Positions 1 to 10,679 of a DNA stretch of 64,000 bases are shown here, piece after piece. This stretch comes from Strongylocentrotus purpuratus (Eukaryota; Echinodermata; Echinoidea; Camarodonta; Strongylocentrotidae), in assembly GCF_000002235.5 (NCBI RefSeq), contig NW_022145607.1, forward strand, positions 35,377,029 through 35,441,028, in the 5' to 3' direction. Below the pieces are notes generated by a model, which was not told where the DNA came from, made no database searches, and saw only the letters and a list, made by a program, of their open reading frames with translations. Every line of letters begins with the position of its first letter. Position 1 is the first letter of the stretch. The position numbers and the translations under genes were made by a program.

Positions 1-994
1 AAGGCAGAACGCTACCCCGGCAGAGCCCGGTTATGCCACAATACAATCTTTACTACCGGTACACAAGGGATGCATAATGTCTTTAACAGAAGTTAAGATC
101 TAGAATCTTGGAAACAAGATGGAAAAACATAAGATGTAGTCTGAGTTCTAGGTAGGACCATTGGGTGAGGAATTTACACATATTCTCTATTCTACATAAT
201 TATAAAGCCCATAAAAATTAACCATTGGCATAAACTTGCTTCTAAAACAAAAAATACATGTATCTTGGCAGAGATAAGACAAGTTTGGCTGTAATATCAT
301 GCCTTTTAATATTTGCTAGCATCATGAAATCTTGTTTTCCAACACTTCTGAAAACAAGATGAAATTATAATGCATTTTATGTTTCAACTAAATATATTCC
401 CTCACGTACATTATGAATAAAGTACACCACATTGCATGGATGGATTAGGAATGGAGGATTATGAAATATGTCAGTTCCCATATTTAATGCTCAGGGTTCT
501 TATTAAAAGCTAGGTGCCGTGTATTAAACCCGCCTATACATTTGATTGTTTCTGGCTATAGATCCAGCTACCAATGTCGTTATTCTCATGTCGGCATAAT
601 AAAAAGTAAAGTCACCATAGAGCTGTAAAAGCACAGCCGATTTTTACTTACAAAGCTTCTTTATCTAATCAACTTCCTTGAGTCGTCGCAAAGAATTAAA
701 AAATGAATCAGAGATGAGTCAAGTTTTATGATTGAACCCTTCTTTATCTAGCTAACTTCCCAAATTCCTTAGGCCATCTTTAAGAAATTGTTATGTTCTC
801 TTCTATGCATACTACTTCATGTAATACCAACAATAAAAATGCACAATCTGTAGCGTCTTGCTATAGCTCTGTCGGTATGATTTTTGTAACGACTTCACTG
901 TAGTACAATATGACAATTTTACATTCATTTATAGATTTTCATATCGTTTCTTCCAATATGAAAAGTAAGTTAACTTAGTAAGATCCCTGCATGC
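1..994. other. TRAPPC10 intron, no gene seen
   Basis: This AT-rich stretch lies downstream of the last TRAPPC10 exon found in the window. I looked for the next expected coding block on the minus strand and did not find it. No RNA gene or clear repeat boundary is visible. Confidence 0.5.
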
Positions 995-998
995 TTAA

Positions 999-1573
999 AG
1001 GGCCACTCTAATCAAAACGGGCTAAAAAAAAAAAAAAGTCATGAAGAATAATTTTTTTCCGAACATGACAAAGATTTTTCTAGAAATCATCAATAATTCT
1101 GGAATCTAGCTTTAAAAATGACGCCTCAGAAGGCTCAGAAAAAAGCCCAGTTTCGGTGATGACGCATTTGACATCACTGCAGGCGCCTCTCCGGTGAAAA
1201 GAAGGGTGATTCAGGCATTAAAATGTCCTTAAAAAGGCAAAGTATGATATTCATTGGGGAAAAAAGACATTTATTCGAAAAATAACATGCACGTGATAAT
1301 CCCAGTATGTTTTGGCAGTTTCGTCATTCCTAATTATGAAATTATCAAAATCGGACATGCCCGCAATGACTTTGTGCATCATCAAGCAACGTGACCGTAC
1401 TACCTTTTTCCGAGGGGCGTAGCCCAGCAAGCGTGAGAACTGTGAAAAATGGATGGTTATTATCATTTTTTTGTCAATTTAGAGATTTTCTAAAAAATCA
1501 GAAGCTGGAATATTAATATCTAGCTGTGTATTCATGTTTTGAAAGGCTATGTTAGTTGGGTTATAGTGGCCCT
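999..1573. mobile_element. TTAA-flanked MITE (piggyBac-like)
   Basis: The termini are inverted repeats, AGGGCCACTCTAA on the left and its near complement on the right, each flanked by TTAA (995-998 and 1574-1577). TTAA target duplication is the signature of piggyBac-type transposition. There is no transposase ORF, so it is non-autonomous. It ends 23 bp downstream of the splice donor of the neighbouring TRAPPC10 exon. Confidence 0.75.
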
Positions 1574-1600
1574 TTAACACATTTCTTCCACATATCTCAC

Positions 1601-1712
1601 CTCCTGCACTTGAGTTAATAATGAACTGGGAGAAGAGAGCATCCAATTCATCATATTGTACCAGAGCATCTTCAAACTGCCTCAGAGTCTCAAACATGAA
1701 TGCAAGCTCCTC
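1601..1712 (-). CDS. TRAPPC10: TRAPPC10 exon (EELAFMFETLRQFEDALVQY block)
   Basis: Read on the minus strand this exon encodes EELAFMFETLRQFEDALVQY and then a DELDALFSQ block. It corresponds closely to the stretch of human TRAPPC10 after the FCEYFMVQ motif. The acceptor is TTTCAG before base 1712 and the donor is GTGAGA after base 1601. The exon enters on a complete codon and leaves in phase 1. TRAPPC10 is a large subunit of the TRAPPII tethering complex, which acts with Rab GTPases at the trans-Golgi and on endosomal recycling routes. The following exons lie beyond the left edge. Homology is judged by eye from memory of the human protein. Confidence 0.9.
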
Positions 1713-2454
1713 CTGAAAGGATACAAATGGCAATTTGATAATGATAAAGAGAGAAAGATGGATGGCAATATGATAATACAGAATATGACAATATATACAG
1801 ATCGATCAATCAATTTTATTTACTGGGTGTAAGCCACAAATATGTTTTAATAATTGAAATTTTTCCCAGGAAGCATTACATTTATTTAAAAAAAAATAAA
1901 AAAATGATAATAACCAAACATAAATACATACAAATGAACTATTAATAAAAGAGCCATTATAGGCTATCGCTAACTCCTGCTAAAAGATCATAAATAGAAA
2001 GGAAGTGATAAAAGGAATTTGTAATGATGAACTAGATAAAGAGAGCATCTTGTCCATCATAAGAGTATCAAACATGAATGCACACACTCCTCCATGATGA
2101 CTAACTAAATTAAATGGAGAAAAAAAAGTGTGTTCTGGAAGAATGATAGAATGCATATGAATTTGGGTAACTTTCAATCAAACAATTGTAAAAGCTACAT
2201 TTTGGTCTGTACAATGTCAATTTGCCTAGCGTGGTACAAGAGTGAGAAGACTGAATCAATAAAAAAGCAAATATGTCGAAAAGTCACTGGTTGATTTAGT
2301 TGATTTACATCCATTTTCCATGCTTTTCATTGTTTTCAGATTAGATGATCACTTATAGTATAAGTTATGCTTTGATTGAATAAGTATGTAAATCCTAAAT
2401 TGAATTTGTTTTAAAAACTAAAGAAATATGTAAAAACAAATTATTTGCCCACTC
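1713..2454. other. TRAPPC10 intron with no gene except an exon relic
   Basis: This is intronic, AT-rich DNA with several A-runs. The only structured content I recognise is the decayed exon copy at 2024-2095. Confidence 0.5.
2024..2095 (-). pseudogene. Decayed partial copy of the TRAPPC10 exon at 1601-1712
   Basis: On the plus strand, tracts such as GAACTAGATAAAGAGAGCAT and GTATCAAACATGAATGCA align in order with GAACTGGGAGAAGAGAGCAT and GTCTCAAACATGAATGCA in the real exon. About 29 bp of the middle are missing, so the frame is lost, and no splice sites are kept. This looks like an old tandem duplication of one exon with its surroundings that decayed inside the intron. Confidence 0.7.
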
Positions 2455-2966
2455 CAGAGATGCCAACTTTTAGAAAACATAAATAGGGAGGATTTGTAAC
2501 GGACACCAAATAATGTGCGCGTAGCGCACATCTCGAGCGCGTAGCGCCCGACCCATGCGGCCGGGGTCCAGGGCCCGCCTTAGGGCCCTGGAAGCTCTGG
2601 GGTTCTAGATGCTCTCTGGTGCAATCTGAGCCTTATTTTGCAGCATTTTACATGTGTATTTAGTTCAATAATTCCCACTTTTTTTAAAATAACATACAAA
2701 TTGTACAAAATGCATGATGAATTCCTTTCATATATATGATACAGTGTTCGGTCTTATACTTCTGATACCATTTCTTGGTCTTCTTTAGCTGATTTTCCGC
2801 CATTTGGATTCTGTGTCAATATCCACGCATTGGTTACGGCGATCCATATGCTGAAACAATCTTTCGCTACTCTTAATTTGTCTTTTAATATAGTGGATTT
2901 ACTACATGCTAAAGTTAACAGACGATATTTCTCATTCAATTCACAGATATATATACTGATAAGCGC

Positions 2967-3015
<49 letters not shown>

Positions 3016-3107
3016 TTTTTTAATTTTTTATAATAAATCGGGAGGATAAGGATGGTGATCGTAAGGTCGGGAGTTGGGGTGAATTATCGGGAGGGTTGGC
3101 ATCTCTG
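2455..3107. mobile_element. Non-autonomous hAT-like element
   Basis: Terminal inverted repeats CAGAGATGCCAAC (2455-2467) and GTTGGCATCTCTG (3095-3107) match perfectly over 13 bp. They are flanked by a short direct repeat, CCACTC. The left part contains GCGCGTAGCGC repeats and the right part a run of more than 40 A residues. There is no credible transposase. CAG-starting termini are common in hAT elements, but the flanking repeat is 6 bp rather than the usual 8, so the class is tentative. It starts 46 bp from the donor side of the exon at 3153-3354. Confidence 0.65.
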
Positions 3108-3152
3108 CCACTCGTATTACAGAAAATGACAAATCTTTGACTCTGATTATAC

Positions 3153-3354
3153 CTGAAGTAAGAAATACTGGCAGAAATTCCAGTCCTTGTTGTTTCTACT
3201 CTCCCGTTCAGCCCGGATCAGCTCCTCAAAGCGGCCCAGGACCCGATTATATGCCAAGAGAACCAGGTAGCGCAGTCGCTGCATGAAGAGCTGCCATGAG
3301 TCCTGGGCCCGGGGTGTAGGAACAGGGTTGTTGGGCTCATGGAGAACTATCACC
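3153..3354 (-). CDS. TRAPPC10: TRAPPC10 exon (WNFCQYFLLQ block)
   Basis: The minus-strand translation runs from RVIVLHEPNNP through AQDSWQLFMQRLRYLVLLAY to WNFCQYFLLQ. It matches the human segment that contains SWNAFLTKLRTLLLMSF and ends in SFCEYFMVQ. The acceptor is GACAG before 3354 and the donor is GTATAA after 3153. It enters in phase 2, completing the Arg codon left by the exon at 5600-5799, and leaves on a complete codon, which fits the next exon at 1712. Phase agreement at both junctions supports the model. Confidence 0.9.
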
Positions 3355-3503
3355 CTGTCAACAAAACAAAAAAATAATACAGCATTTATTATGCGCCATC
3401 GATCTAGTAAATTATTCTGAGGCGCAGAGGGATAGAATTAGAATGAGATACATATAAGAACTAGAAGGGGGGAAAAATGCATAGATGTACATTCAACATA
3501 TAA

Positions 3504-3790
3504 TTAACTAAAATAACATGCGAACATATATGACTTTAGATTCTTTTTAAATGTTTCTAGGGATTCTAGTGATCGGATCCTCAGTGGAAGAGCATTCCAA
3601 AGAGATGGCGCTGCAGAAATAAACGCCTTTTCTCCCAGATTAGACATAGTTCTTTGGACTGTTAACTGTTTAGTACCAGAAGAACGGAGATTTCTGCCTG
3701 GGACATATTCTGTGATGAGATTTTGCAAGTACTTTGGAGCCTGACCATACATTACTTTCCATGTGTGGAGTAAAAAAAAAAATACGGAGA
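3504..3790 (-). pseudogene. LINE ORF2 C-terminal fragment
   Basis: The minus-strand translation contains a typical CR1/Jockey-type end: MYGQAPKYLQNLI, then a LRSS-type motif, then AAPSLWNALPLRIR and SLETFKKNLKSYMF. Only the last 100 or so residues remain, so this is a 5'-truncated insertion lying in the same orientation as the TRAPPC10 gene. An A-run near 3771 marks the point where similarity fades. Confidence 0.75.
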
Positions 3791-3889
3791 GAGATAGCTG
3801 CTGAAGCACAGAAATGTCCATCATTAAACTCCCTCATTCAGTTCCTTTCAGTTTCTTTGCTCAACAAACAAATGTGCCAAGTACTTTAA

Positions 3890-4277
3890 AGGTAAAGACC
3901 AGTTTTGGAAACTCCCCCCTCTTAAAAAATGAAATGGAAGCTCTTATTACCAATCATGTGAAAGAATATGTTATGACTAATACGTGATCATACAAATTTT
4001 GCTGAGAAACCGCCTACTAATTGATATATTTGGTAAATTATTATATCTATTCGGACCGGATAGATATAACGCACGTGTTGCGCACATGTGCGTAGTCCCA
4101 TATACATCTTTCTGTGTACAGTGCTTGTAACTTTACCAAGACTGGGCCAAATTTCTTATCATTCCAGAACCTTGCAGTACACACCAATACTGATATGCTA
4201 GATGATCAACCTTTTCTAATCGATTCCACAACGTTTCTTTCACAATGCAATCGCATGGCCATAACTGGTCTTTATCT
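3890..4277. mobile_element. TTAA-flanked MITE, AAAGACCAGTT family, copy 1
   Basis: Inverted termini AGGTAAAGACCAGTT and AACTGGTCTTTATCT sit directly inside TTAA at 3886-3889 and 4278-4281. An inverted, clearly homologous copy lies at 53,262-53,656 and a one-sided copy at about 6,830-7,078. No coding capacity is seen. The TTAA target indicates a piggyBac-like transposase acting in trans. Confidence 0.75.
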
Positions 4278-4281
4278 TTAA

Positions 4282-4795
4282 TTAATCATTTATTTGAATT
4301 AATGCCCCGTGTGATCTCCTTCTCCAATGGTCTGATATGTGTAAGCATAATAAAACCAACGAAAAGAAAGAAATACTTCTGTATTTCTGTCAAGAAATGA
4401 AAACTATGTTGACATGGTTTCAATTAACTACATTAATTCGATGAGAACAGCTTCCTCTGTCAATTCATTTAAGAGATTGTTTAAACAAAGTTGTAATTTG
4501 TAAATGGCTCAGCCGAACATACACTACGTGCATGTTCTGTAATATTAACATGACTTATTCATATAATTGCAGCTTAATCAATATTTTCCTATTGACATTA
4601 CTGTTGAACTAGGTTAATGATATACGTTTATTTTGCAAACAAGTATTATTTGTTAACTGTTCTGTATAATCGTTATGCTTTTTGATGTAAATATGTTTAT
4701 GTTTATTCAGGGCCCCATGGAAGACCACTACTAATTGGTGAATGGTCTACCCTGTCAAAAGGTTAGAAATAAACAAATAAATAAATAAATTATCA
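4282..4795 (+). mobile_element. LINE 3'-UTR fragment with AATA tail
   Basis: The stretch ends in an AATA microsatellite tail (about 4768-4791). It is preceded by a GGGCCCC motif and a CTACCCTGTC block, resembling the layout of the 3' end of the LINE at 24,600-24,785. No reverse transcriptase coding sequence remains. The left boundary is a guess. Confidence 0.4.
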
Positions 4796-5207
4796 TCAAG
4801 AATCAAGAAGGACTTCATGAATGCAACCACTTATACCATTCATATGTATCTAGCCTAGCAACATTATACAGGCTTTGGCAGACAAAAACAACTTATCTTT
4901 GTCAAAATCCACAAATATGATAAAAGATATTTGTTAATCAAATATTACACAAGGTAATCTAAACACATGTTTCACATTTGCATGTAATTGATATCCTTTA
5001 AAAGGCCCACTGTACTACTTGTAGCTACTTGCTCCCTCTATATAGAAAACTTCCCCAATCGGCGCCTGTTGATCCCCCATGATCCTCTATTTCCAATGTT
5101 ATTTGAGAGCTGAGTTGATGGGATAGCCACCTGTCAGTGACCTCGCAGTGTGGTCTAATCCCTCCTGGCCAAACTAGAGCAGATAAGCTTGAAAAAGTCT
5201 GTAAATC
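4796..5207. other. TRAPPC10 intron, nothing recognised
   Basis: This is intronic sequence between repeats. I see no exon with matching phase and no repeat boundary. Confidence 0.45.
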
Positions 5208-5209
5208 TA

Positions 5210-5535
5210 TTGGGTGGTATTCTCTTAAGTTAAGCCGGGACTAAGTCCAGACTAAACAAGAATTTTAGTTCGCAATTCTATGGAATGCTAGGTTTCATCT
5301 TCCTCCTTCAATGTTCATGACAAAGATAATCTACCAAGGACTTTGTTGAAATTCAGTTTATACTCATATTATCTTTTTCTTCCTATTTCAGTGCAAAATT
5401 AATTTTTTGGACACTTTTCATTGAAGGATTAAAATAATCTGTTCAGGGTAAATTAGTTCACAACAGACACTCCATAAAAGTGTGAACTAACTAAGCACGC
5501 GCTAACTTAGTACGGGCTACCGGAATACCACCCAA
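5210..5535. mobile_element. TA-flanked MITE
   Basis: The termini TTGGGTGGTATTC and GAATACCACCCAA are perfect inverts of each other, with TA on both sides (5208-5209 and 5536-5537). The inner part contains several CTAAGT/ACTTAG-like words in both orientations. There is no ORF. It ends 64 bp downstream of the donor of the exon at 5600-5799. Confidence 0.75.
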
Positions 5536-5599
5536 TATGTTTACAGTTATTCAGGAATTGCATAAAGTAAAACAGCGCAAGACGGAGACTGTGAAGTAC

Positions 5600-5799
5600 C
5601 TGTCTGACTGTTTACTGCAGAAATCATTTCTAATCTTGTCCAGGACAGAAGTCCGAGGCAGGAACTTCTGTTTGTTGCCTCTCTTGGGATTGGACGTCTC
5701 CACGAGTACAATCAACCAATCACTGACGTTGCATTCCTTCAAAGACTGCTGCCATGCACTGATGTCATTCTTCACACACATCTTGTACGCATCAGCATC
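5600..5799 (-). CDS. TRAPPC10: TRAPPC10 exon (PRTSVLDKIRNDFCSKQSDR block)
   Basis: The minus-strand translation begins DADAYKMCVKNDISAWQQ, continues NVSDWLIVLVE, and ends PRTSVLDKIRNDFCSKQSDR. The last block is almost identical to human PRTSIVDKIRNDFCNKQSDR, the strongest single match in the gene. The acceptor is TTTTCAG before 5799 and the donor is GTACTT after 5600. It enters on a complete codon, after the CCT that ends the previous exon, and leaves after two bases of the final Arg codon. Confidence 0.95.
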
Positions 5800-5855
5800 C
5801 TGAAAAGAACAGAAGGTTGTTCACATGTGCCTTAGTTAAACCACACAGATAATAA

Positions 5856-6404
5856 AGGGATAGTTGAGTTCTGTTTTCAGACCACAAATGCCTTCAAAGT
5901 GCATGGTTATTGCTCTTATTGACATTTCTAGTGCCCTTTTCGAACCTAAAATTGCTATGAAGGTAATTTTAGACCCCAAAATGTTTGAAATTTAGCCAAT
6001 ATGATCATACCACTTCAGCTCCACTTTCAAAAAAATATGGTGACCGTTAATTAATTATTTCATTAAAAATAACAATCATGGGCCGGCTGGTTGTGCATTA
6101 TATAACCAACACGAAAATGCCAACAAAAAAGCCAACATCGCCATTGGCTGAAATATGACGTAAAAGGCACTTTTTCGTTTTTTCAACGGCTTTTTCAAAT
6201 TATCTAATATTTGTGGTGGTACACAAGTATTAGAAATCGTTATATTTATGGATATTTCAGCCGTCTCTGAACCGATTTTGATCAAACAAAGATGATTTTG
6301 TCATTTAAATTGTATGTTCTTTCAAATTTAACACTCAGTTTTTCATTATCTCACAAAAAACTAATTTTGTGTAGCGCCCTCTGCAACAGAACTCAACTAT
6401 CCCT
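5856..6404. mobile_element. TTAA-type MITE with long perfect TIRs
   Basis: The left terminus AGGGATAGTTGAGTTCTGTT is a perfect inverted match of the right terminus. TTAA follows the right end (6405-6408). The left flank reads ATAA, a one-base decay of TTAA. The interior has no transposase. This is a third TTAA-using family within TRAPPC10 introns. Confidence 0.7.
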
Positions 6405-6829
6405 TTAAGTGAGGACCTATGTTGCCTGCAGCCATTCATTCCTTACACACACATAAATGTGGCAGTGGACCGTGACAATCTACCATGGCATATGTGAATG
6501 AGTCTTTTCCTATTGCACCACCGACTTTATTGACAACAAATCAAAAAACATTATTCATACCCCATGTATTAAACTTTGATATTTTTATCCTTCATAATTC
6601 AAGAATGAAACAGGGACTGGTTGAGTTAGGGCCTTTGTTAAATACTTTTAGATGTAAGCTTCAATATGTCAAACTCTCAAGAAAAACAAATCGGGACAAT
6701 TCAATGGGAATTGAGGTGAAAAATAATTTGTGAGCGTTGTCATTGTTACATTGCAAGTGTGGAAGAACATCAGATAAAACATGTTCCCTGAAAAGCATGG
6801 CTCTTCAAATGCCTTTATTATTTATTCTA
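6405..6829. other. TRAPPC10 intron, nothing recognised
   Basis: The longest open frame here is about 80 codons and has no recognisable motif or matching splice sites. I treat it as chance. Confidence 0.4.
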
Positions 6830-7078
6830 AAAATGTAATGTATCATCGTAAAAATCGGGACGGATTTTTACGCCACGTGTTCGTGTAGTCCCATATATAT
6901 CTTTCTGGGTACAGTGTTTGTAACTTTAGCAAGACTTGGCCAAATTTCTTATCATTTTGATGATTCAAGAACCTCGCAATACACACAAATACTTATATGC
7001 TAGATGATTAACGTTTTCTGGTCGATTCCACACCGTTTCTTTCACAATGCAATCGCATGACCAGAACTCAACTTCTTC
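6830..7078. mobile_element. Partial copy of the AAAGACCAGTT MITE family
   Basis: The right two-thirds align with the element at 3890-4277, through the blocks CTTTCTGGGTACAGTG, GCCAAATTTCTTATCATT and CACAATGCAATCGCATG. The right end is next to TTAA (7079-7082). The left terminus is not recognisable, so the copy is truncated or decayed. It ends about 56 bp from the donor of the exon at 7135-7270. Confidence 0.6.
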
Positions 7079-7134
7079 TTTAATTCATTGATTTAAATAT
7101 TCTATTCTTTGATTACAATACTTTAAATACTTAC

Positions 7135-7270
7135 AGGACATTCTGTCCAGTATATGTGAAAAACCGGAAGCTGCAGCAGTTTGCGATCATTCTCCGTCGG
7201 AAGGAGGTCCGAGTTGTACGGAACAAAGTTAACATCCACATTGATCATTTTGGGTGCACGCCCATATGAT
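7135..7270 (-). CDS. TRAPPC10: TRAPPC10 exon (SYGRAPKMI block)
   Basis: The minus-strand translation reads SYGRAPKMINVDVNFVPYN, then LLQLPVFHIYWTECP. Human TRAPPC10 has SYGRAPKMI and FLHIYWTEC at the same positions. The acceptor is TTTACAG before 7270 and the donor is GTAAGT after 7135. The exon starts with the last base of an Arg codon whose first two bases are in the exon at 7921-8002, and it ends on a complete codon. Confidence 0.95.
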
Positions 7271-7920
7271 CTGTAAAGGAGGAGGAAAATAAACATATTC
7301 AAACATACCGGTAAGAGCTAGAAAATCAAATATTAATTACCGTACTAAAGATTAGCACGTATATCTTCTTCTTCAATTTTAGGATATGCAATGTCCCCCA
7401 AAAGAAAATAAATGGCATTTATAAGCAAAGTGTACTTCACATTTCTGTAACTCATAACACACAGCTAAATTAATACTCAGTTCTTGTATGCTTACAAATC
7501 TAAAAGATTAAAACCTGTGAATTCTAAAGTTCTTTTTTTTAGATTGTGTTCATTTAGGGGGGACACTGTGATTTTGATCATATTAGGTCAGTAATAGGGA
7601 CGAGTCCAGAGATGTCCTGAGCGACATATTGTCCTCTACGACATATTGTCCGGATTCGTCTGAAGATGTTAATCTTGTGGAATGAAAAGCATTTTCAATG
7701 TGAAAGGTGTATTAATGTCTTTTTTGCTAGCTAAACGTTTCACGAAGTGCGCTTTCAGTGATATCTTTTTATTTAAAGGCTAAACATATTGTATATATGG
7801 CCTGTATGACATATACAGAAGGACTCTTTATTTTACACCATTTTTCTTTTTTATCTGTAAGAGTTTCTGCATCACACAAGAAGGATTATAAGGTGGGGCT
7901 GGTAGCCATATTGTCCTTAC
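7271..7920. other. TRAPPC10 intron, nothing recognised
   Basis: The stretch holds a small direct repeat, CGACATATTGTCC, occurring twice near 7,623-7,655, and otherwise unstructured AT-rich DNA. Confidence 0.4.
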
Positions 7921-8002
7921 CTTCGCCATTCTACCACTTCTCTTGGAAGGCTCTGGGCCAGCTCTACGTGGATGGATGAAAACAACTCTTGCTCCCCATG
8001 AC
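7921..8002 (-). CDS. TRAPPC10: TRAPPC10 exon (LPREVVEWRR block)
   Basis: In the minus-strand frame that fits the next exon, this encodes HGEQELFSSIHVELAQSLP and then REVVEWRR. It aligns with the human stretch DQNLFTSVYPTLSQQLPREPMEWRR. The acceptor is GAACAG before 8002 and the donor is GTAAGG after 7921. Because the exon begins inside a codon, at least one more exon carrying the start codon must lie to the right. I could not find it between 8,003 and the LTR element. Confidence 0.88.
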
Positions 8003-8539
8003 CTGTTCATATGTAACAAAAAATGAAAGATAATTTATTGGATCTTATTAAGGCAATATGAGATAAGTTGGTGGGTGTTAAATATTGTCTTTGCACTCAT
8101 TCTGAGCATTTTTTACAAACTGAAATAGAAGCAATTTTTAAAATTCGAGTTTAATTGTAAATTCAATTGAATTCAATTCTTTTTCTTCATCCAAATTCAC
8201 AAGAATAAATGGAAATTTGTTTTGGTCACACATTGTACAAATACGTAATATATATATGAGAAACTATACCGTTGTGTTTATAATCATAGAAGAACCATTA
8301 AAATAAAAGAAAGACAAGATAGAAATATTCTTATATTCTAGTATTAAACATTGAAAATGATGAAAAGGATAAAACATCAGTATGAAGGAAGGAAGGAAGG
8401 AAAACCATGCCAAGCCGATACTTGGGCCCACATGCTCCTCACTCCATTTGATTGTACAAAGGAATGGAGTATGGAACATATGCTGTCCAACATTTCAATG
8501 AGCGCATTCTCCTTCCTGATGGTAATAATTCATATAAGT
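8003..8539. other. TRAPPC10 intron, nothing firm
   Basis: No exon or repeat boundary could be fixed. A GGAA microsatellite (8,383-8,402) is present. Confidence 0.4.
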
Positions 8540-10215
8540 AATTTAGATTGTGATTCTCATTTGCAATGATCTGTTTAGGTTTTTGGAGGATTCGTGCCTT
8601 GCATTCTTCTGCCAAGTTTCGTTTTTTTTTCCCGTTATTTTACTTGCCCTTTTAACTACACTTTCCATTTTTCTAAATTCATCCTTCCTACATGCCCCAA
8701 ACCAAACAACACAATTGAAAAGAAAAATACTCTTGACAATGGATTTGTAAAAAAGACTTAAGATAGGTCATAGGTCTATGCACATGTAGAGAGCTCAGTT
8801 TCCTAAGATAGAAAATTCTTGTTTGGGCCCTCGCCACAATGGACGTACACGCATCATGCCAGGTAAGTTTGTTATCAATCGTTGTGCCAGATATTTGTAT
8901 TTTGGAACAATTTCAATGTTTTCATCTTTGAACTTCACTGGTTAGTGTTGTTGTGTAGCAACTCTAAAGTCAACAATGATTTCTTTCAATTTGGACCGAT
9001 TTAGTTGAAGGTAATTATCATCACACCATTTAATAAACTGCTCTATGTTTGAATGATAGTTATTTTCATTACCTCTGATCATCCCCAAGATTGCAGTTTC
9101 ATCTGCATATTTGAAAAAGCGAACATCGTTATTACTAGACATGCAATCATTAGTATACAAAATAAATAAAAGAGCAGAAAGCACACATCCTTGAGGGGCA
9201 CCGGTATTGATAGATATTGAATCTGACAAAACCCCTTGCACTTTAACTCTTTGAGTCCTGTCTGTAAGAAAGTCCTTTTTCCACAAAATTAAAGAAGGTG
9301 GTACGTTCATCCTAAGTAACTTTTGCAAGAGAATATGGGTCTGCATAGTATTAAATGCTGATGAAAAATCTGTGAACAAGACTCTTGCATAGCATCCAAG
9401 TTTATCGGTATGTTGTGCGATTTCTTGAATCAGTGTTATGACGGCGTCATCAACAGACTTCTTAGGTTCATATGCAAATTGAAGTTTGTCAAGAAGATGG
9501 GACACTGATGGGAAGAGAAACTGCATCACGAGTCTCTCAAAACATTTCATGATGATTGAGACAAGCGCGATTGGTCGATAATCATTCAGCTGAGACGCAT
9601 GGTTTGTTTTCGGTACAGAAATCGCAATCAATGAGTTTCAGGTGGCGCCGTGGCGGGGGACTTGGATTCATTGAAACAGCTGACGACCAGTGTTTCAGCA
9701 GTCTACCATTCATTCCATCGGGGCCCATTGCTTTGTTTGCCTTCATGCGTTTGAATAATGATGCAACAATTTCCCTGGCAATCGTGGGAGGACTATTGTT
9801 ACAGGGAAGATTACAAGACTGGAACTGCTGGACTGAATTTCGGAAGAAAAGTCCATTGTATCGAAACGGGCATAAAAATGATTAAGTTAATTCGCGATTG
9901 CGATGGGGCAGCTGGAAACAAAGGCAAGAGTCTGTTTATGTTGATGTCCTGACCCAGTTAAGGTACGTAGACATTTCCACGCGTCGCTGGCCTCATTTGA
10001 CTTGAAACAGTTTTGAAGCTTTTCTTTGTACTTCTGTTTGGATCGTGCAATTTCTTTCGTCACAATTTCATTTATTTATTTCAGCTTTACTAGATCTTGG
10101 TTTTGAAATGCAACTTTCTTTTTCCGGAAAAGCGCCTGCAATTCTTTCATTACCCAAGGCTTATAATTTGGATAGCATTTCACATGTAGGTCTTCACAAA
10201 AAAGTACATAATTAC
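8540..10215 (-). pseudogene. L2/CR1-type LINE, 5'-truncated and mutated
   Basis: From right to left the minus strand gives a pre-RT segment (YKPWVMKELQALFRKK), a segment with KANKAMGPDG, then reverse transcriptase motifs LNDYRPIALVSIIMKCFERL, VLFTDFSSAFNT, NTGAPQGCVLS and FFKYADETAILG, and finally a thumb-like part (SIVKSIFLFNCVVWFGACRK). The longest uninterrupted frame is 8942-9631. The catalytic YADD box reads YADE, so the second metal-binding Asp is replaced. Several stops and frame changes interrupt both flanks, and no endonuclease domain is seen. It lies in the presumed first intron of TRAPPC10. Confidence 0.85.
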
Positions 10216-10324
10216 TAACAGTGATGGCTGCCTTTTCCAGGTCGTCTGCGCTCGAAATCAGCAGGGGCGTCGCTGGAGGGGGGTGCGAGCGGCCCCCACC
10301 TGTCAGGATATTGTTGGTAAAATT

Positions 10325-10530
10325 GCGCTGCTGTCAGGAAAAAAGAGAAAAGGGAGAGGGAAAAACAAAAAAGAAAGAACGAAAAAGAAAGAAAGAAAAA
10401 GAAAGGGAAAGAAAGGAAAGAAAGGAAAAGAAAGGAAAGAAAGGAAAGAAAGGAAAAAAAGGAAAGAAAGGAAAAGAAAGGAAAGAATGAGAAAAAAGAA
10501 AAAGGAGAGGAAAGAAAGAAATTCATTGTA
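10325..10530. repeat. Purine-rich GGAAA/GAAAG simple repeat
   Basis: About 200 bp consist almost wholly of A and G on the plus strand, with irregular GAAAG and GGAAA units. Open frames through it, rich in Lys/Glu or Phe/Ser, are composition artefacts. Confidence 0.9.
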
Positions 10531-10548
10531 GAATCTGTTTTTCCTATC

Positions 10549-10678
10549 GCCAAAGCGCGGATCGGAAATATGAAACGTCTGCGAAAATGCAGAGAAAATG
10601 CGTCGGTCCGCGTTTACGAAGACGATTGCCAAAGCGCGGATCGGAAATACGAAACGTCTGCGAAAATGCAGAGTCCAT
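10549..10678. repeat. 79-bp tandem repeat, about 1.6 copies
   Basis: The block GCCAAAGCGCGGATCGGAAA recurs at 10,549 and 10,628, each time followed by GAAACGTCTGCGAAAATGCA. The same block appears, inverted and diverged, inside the TA-flanked element at 27,389-27,838, so this is a fragment of that transposon family. Confidence 0.75.
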
Positions 10679-10679
10679 G

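Noticed and set aside
2754-2969. 71-codon minus-strand frame considered as a gene
   Set aside because: It lies inside the hAT-like element next to a long A-run, with no recognisable domain.
8003-8480. Search for the missing first TRAPPC10 exon
   Set aside because: No minus-strand ATG frame with a donor of the required phase and a matching N-terminal sequence was found.
10215-10632. Lys/Glu-rich and Phe/Ser-rich frames
   Set aside because: They come from a purine-rich simple repeat with no motif or codon signal.
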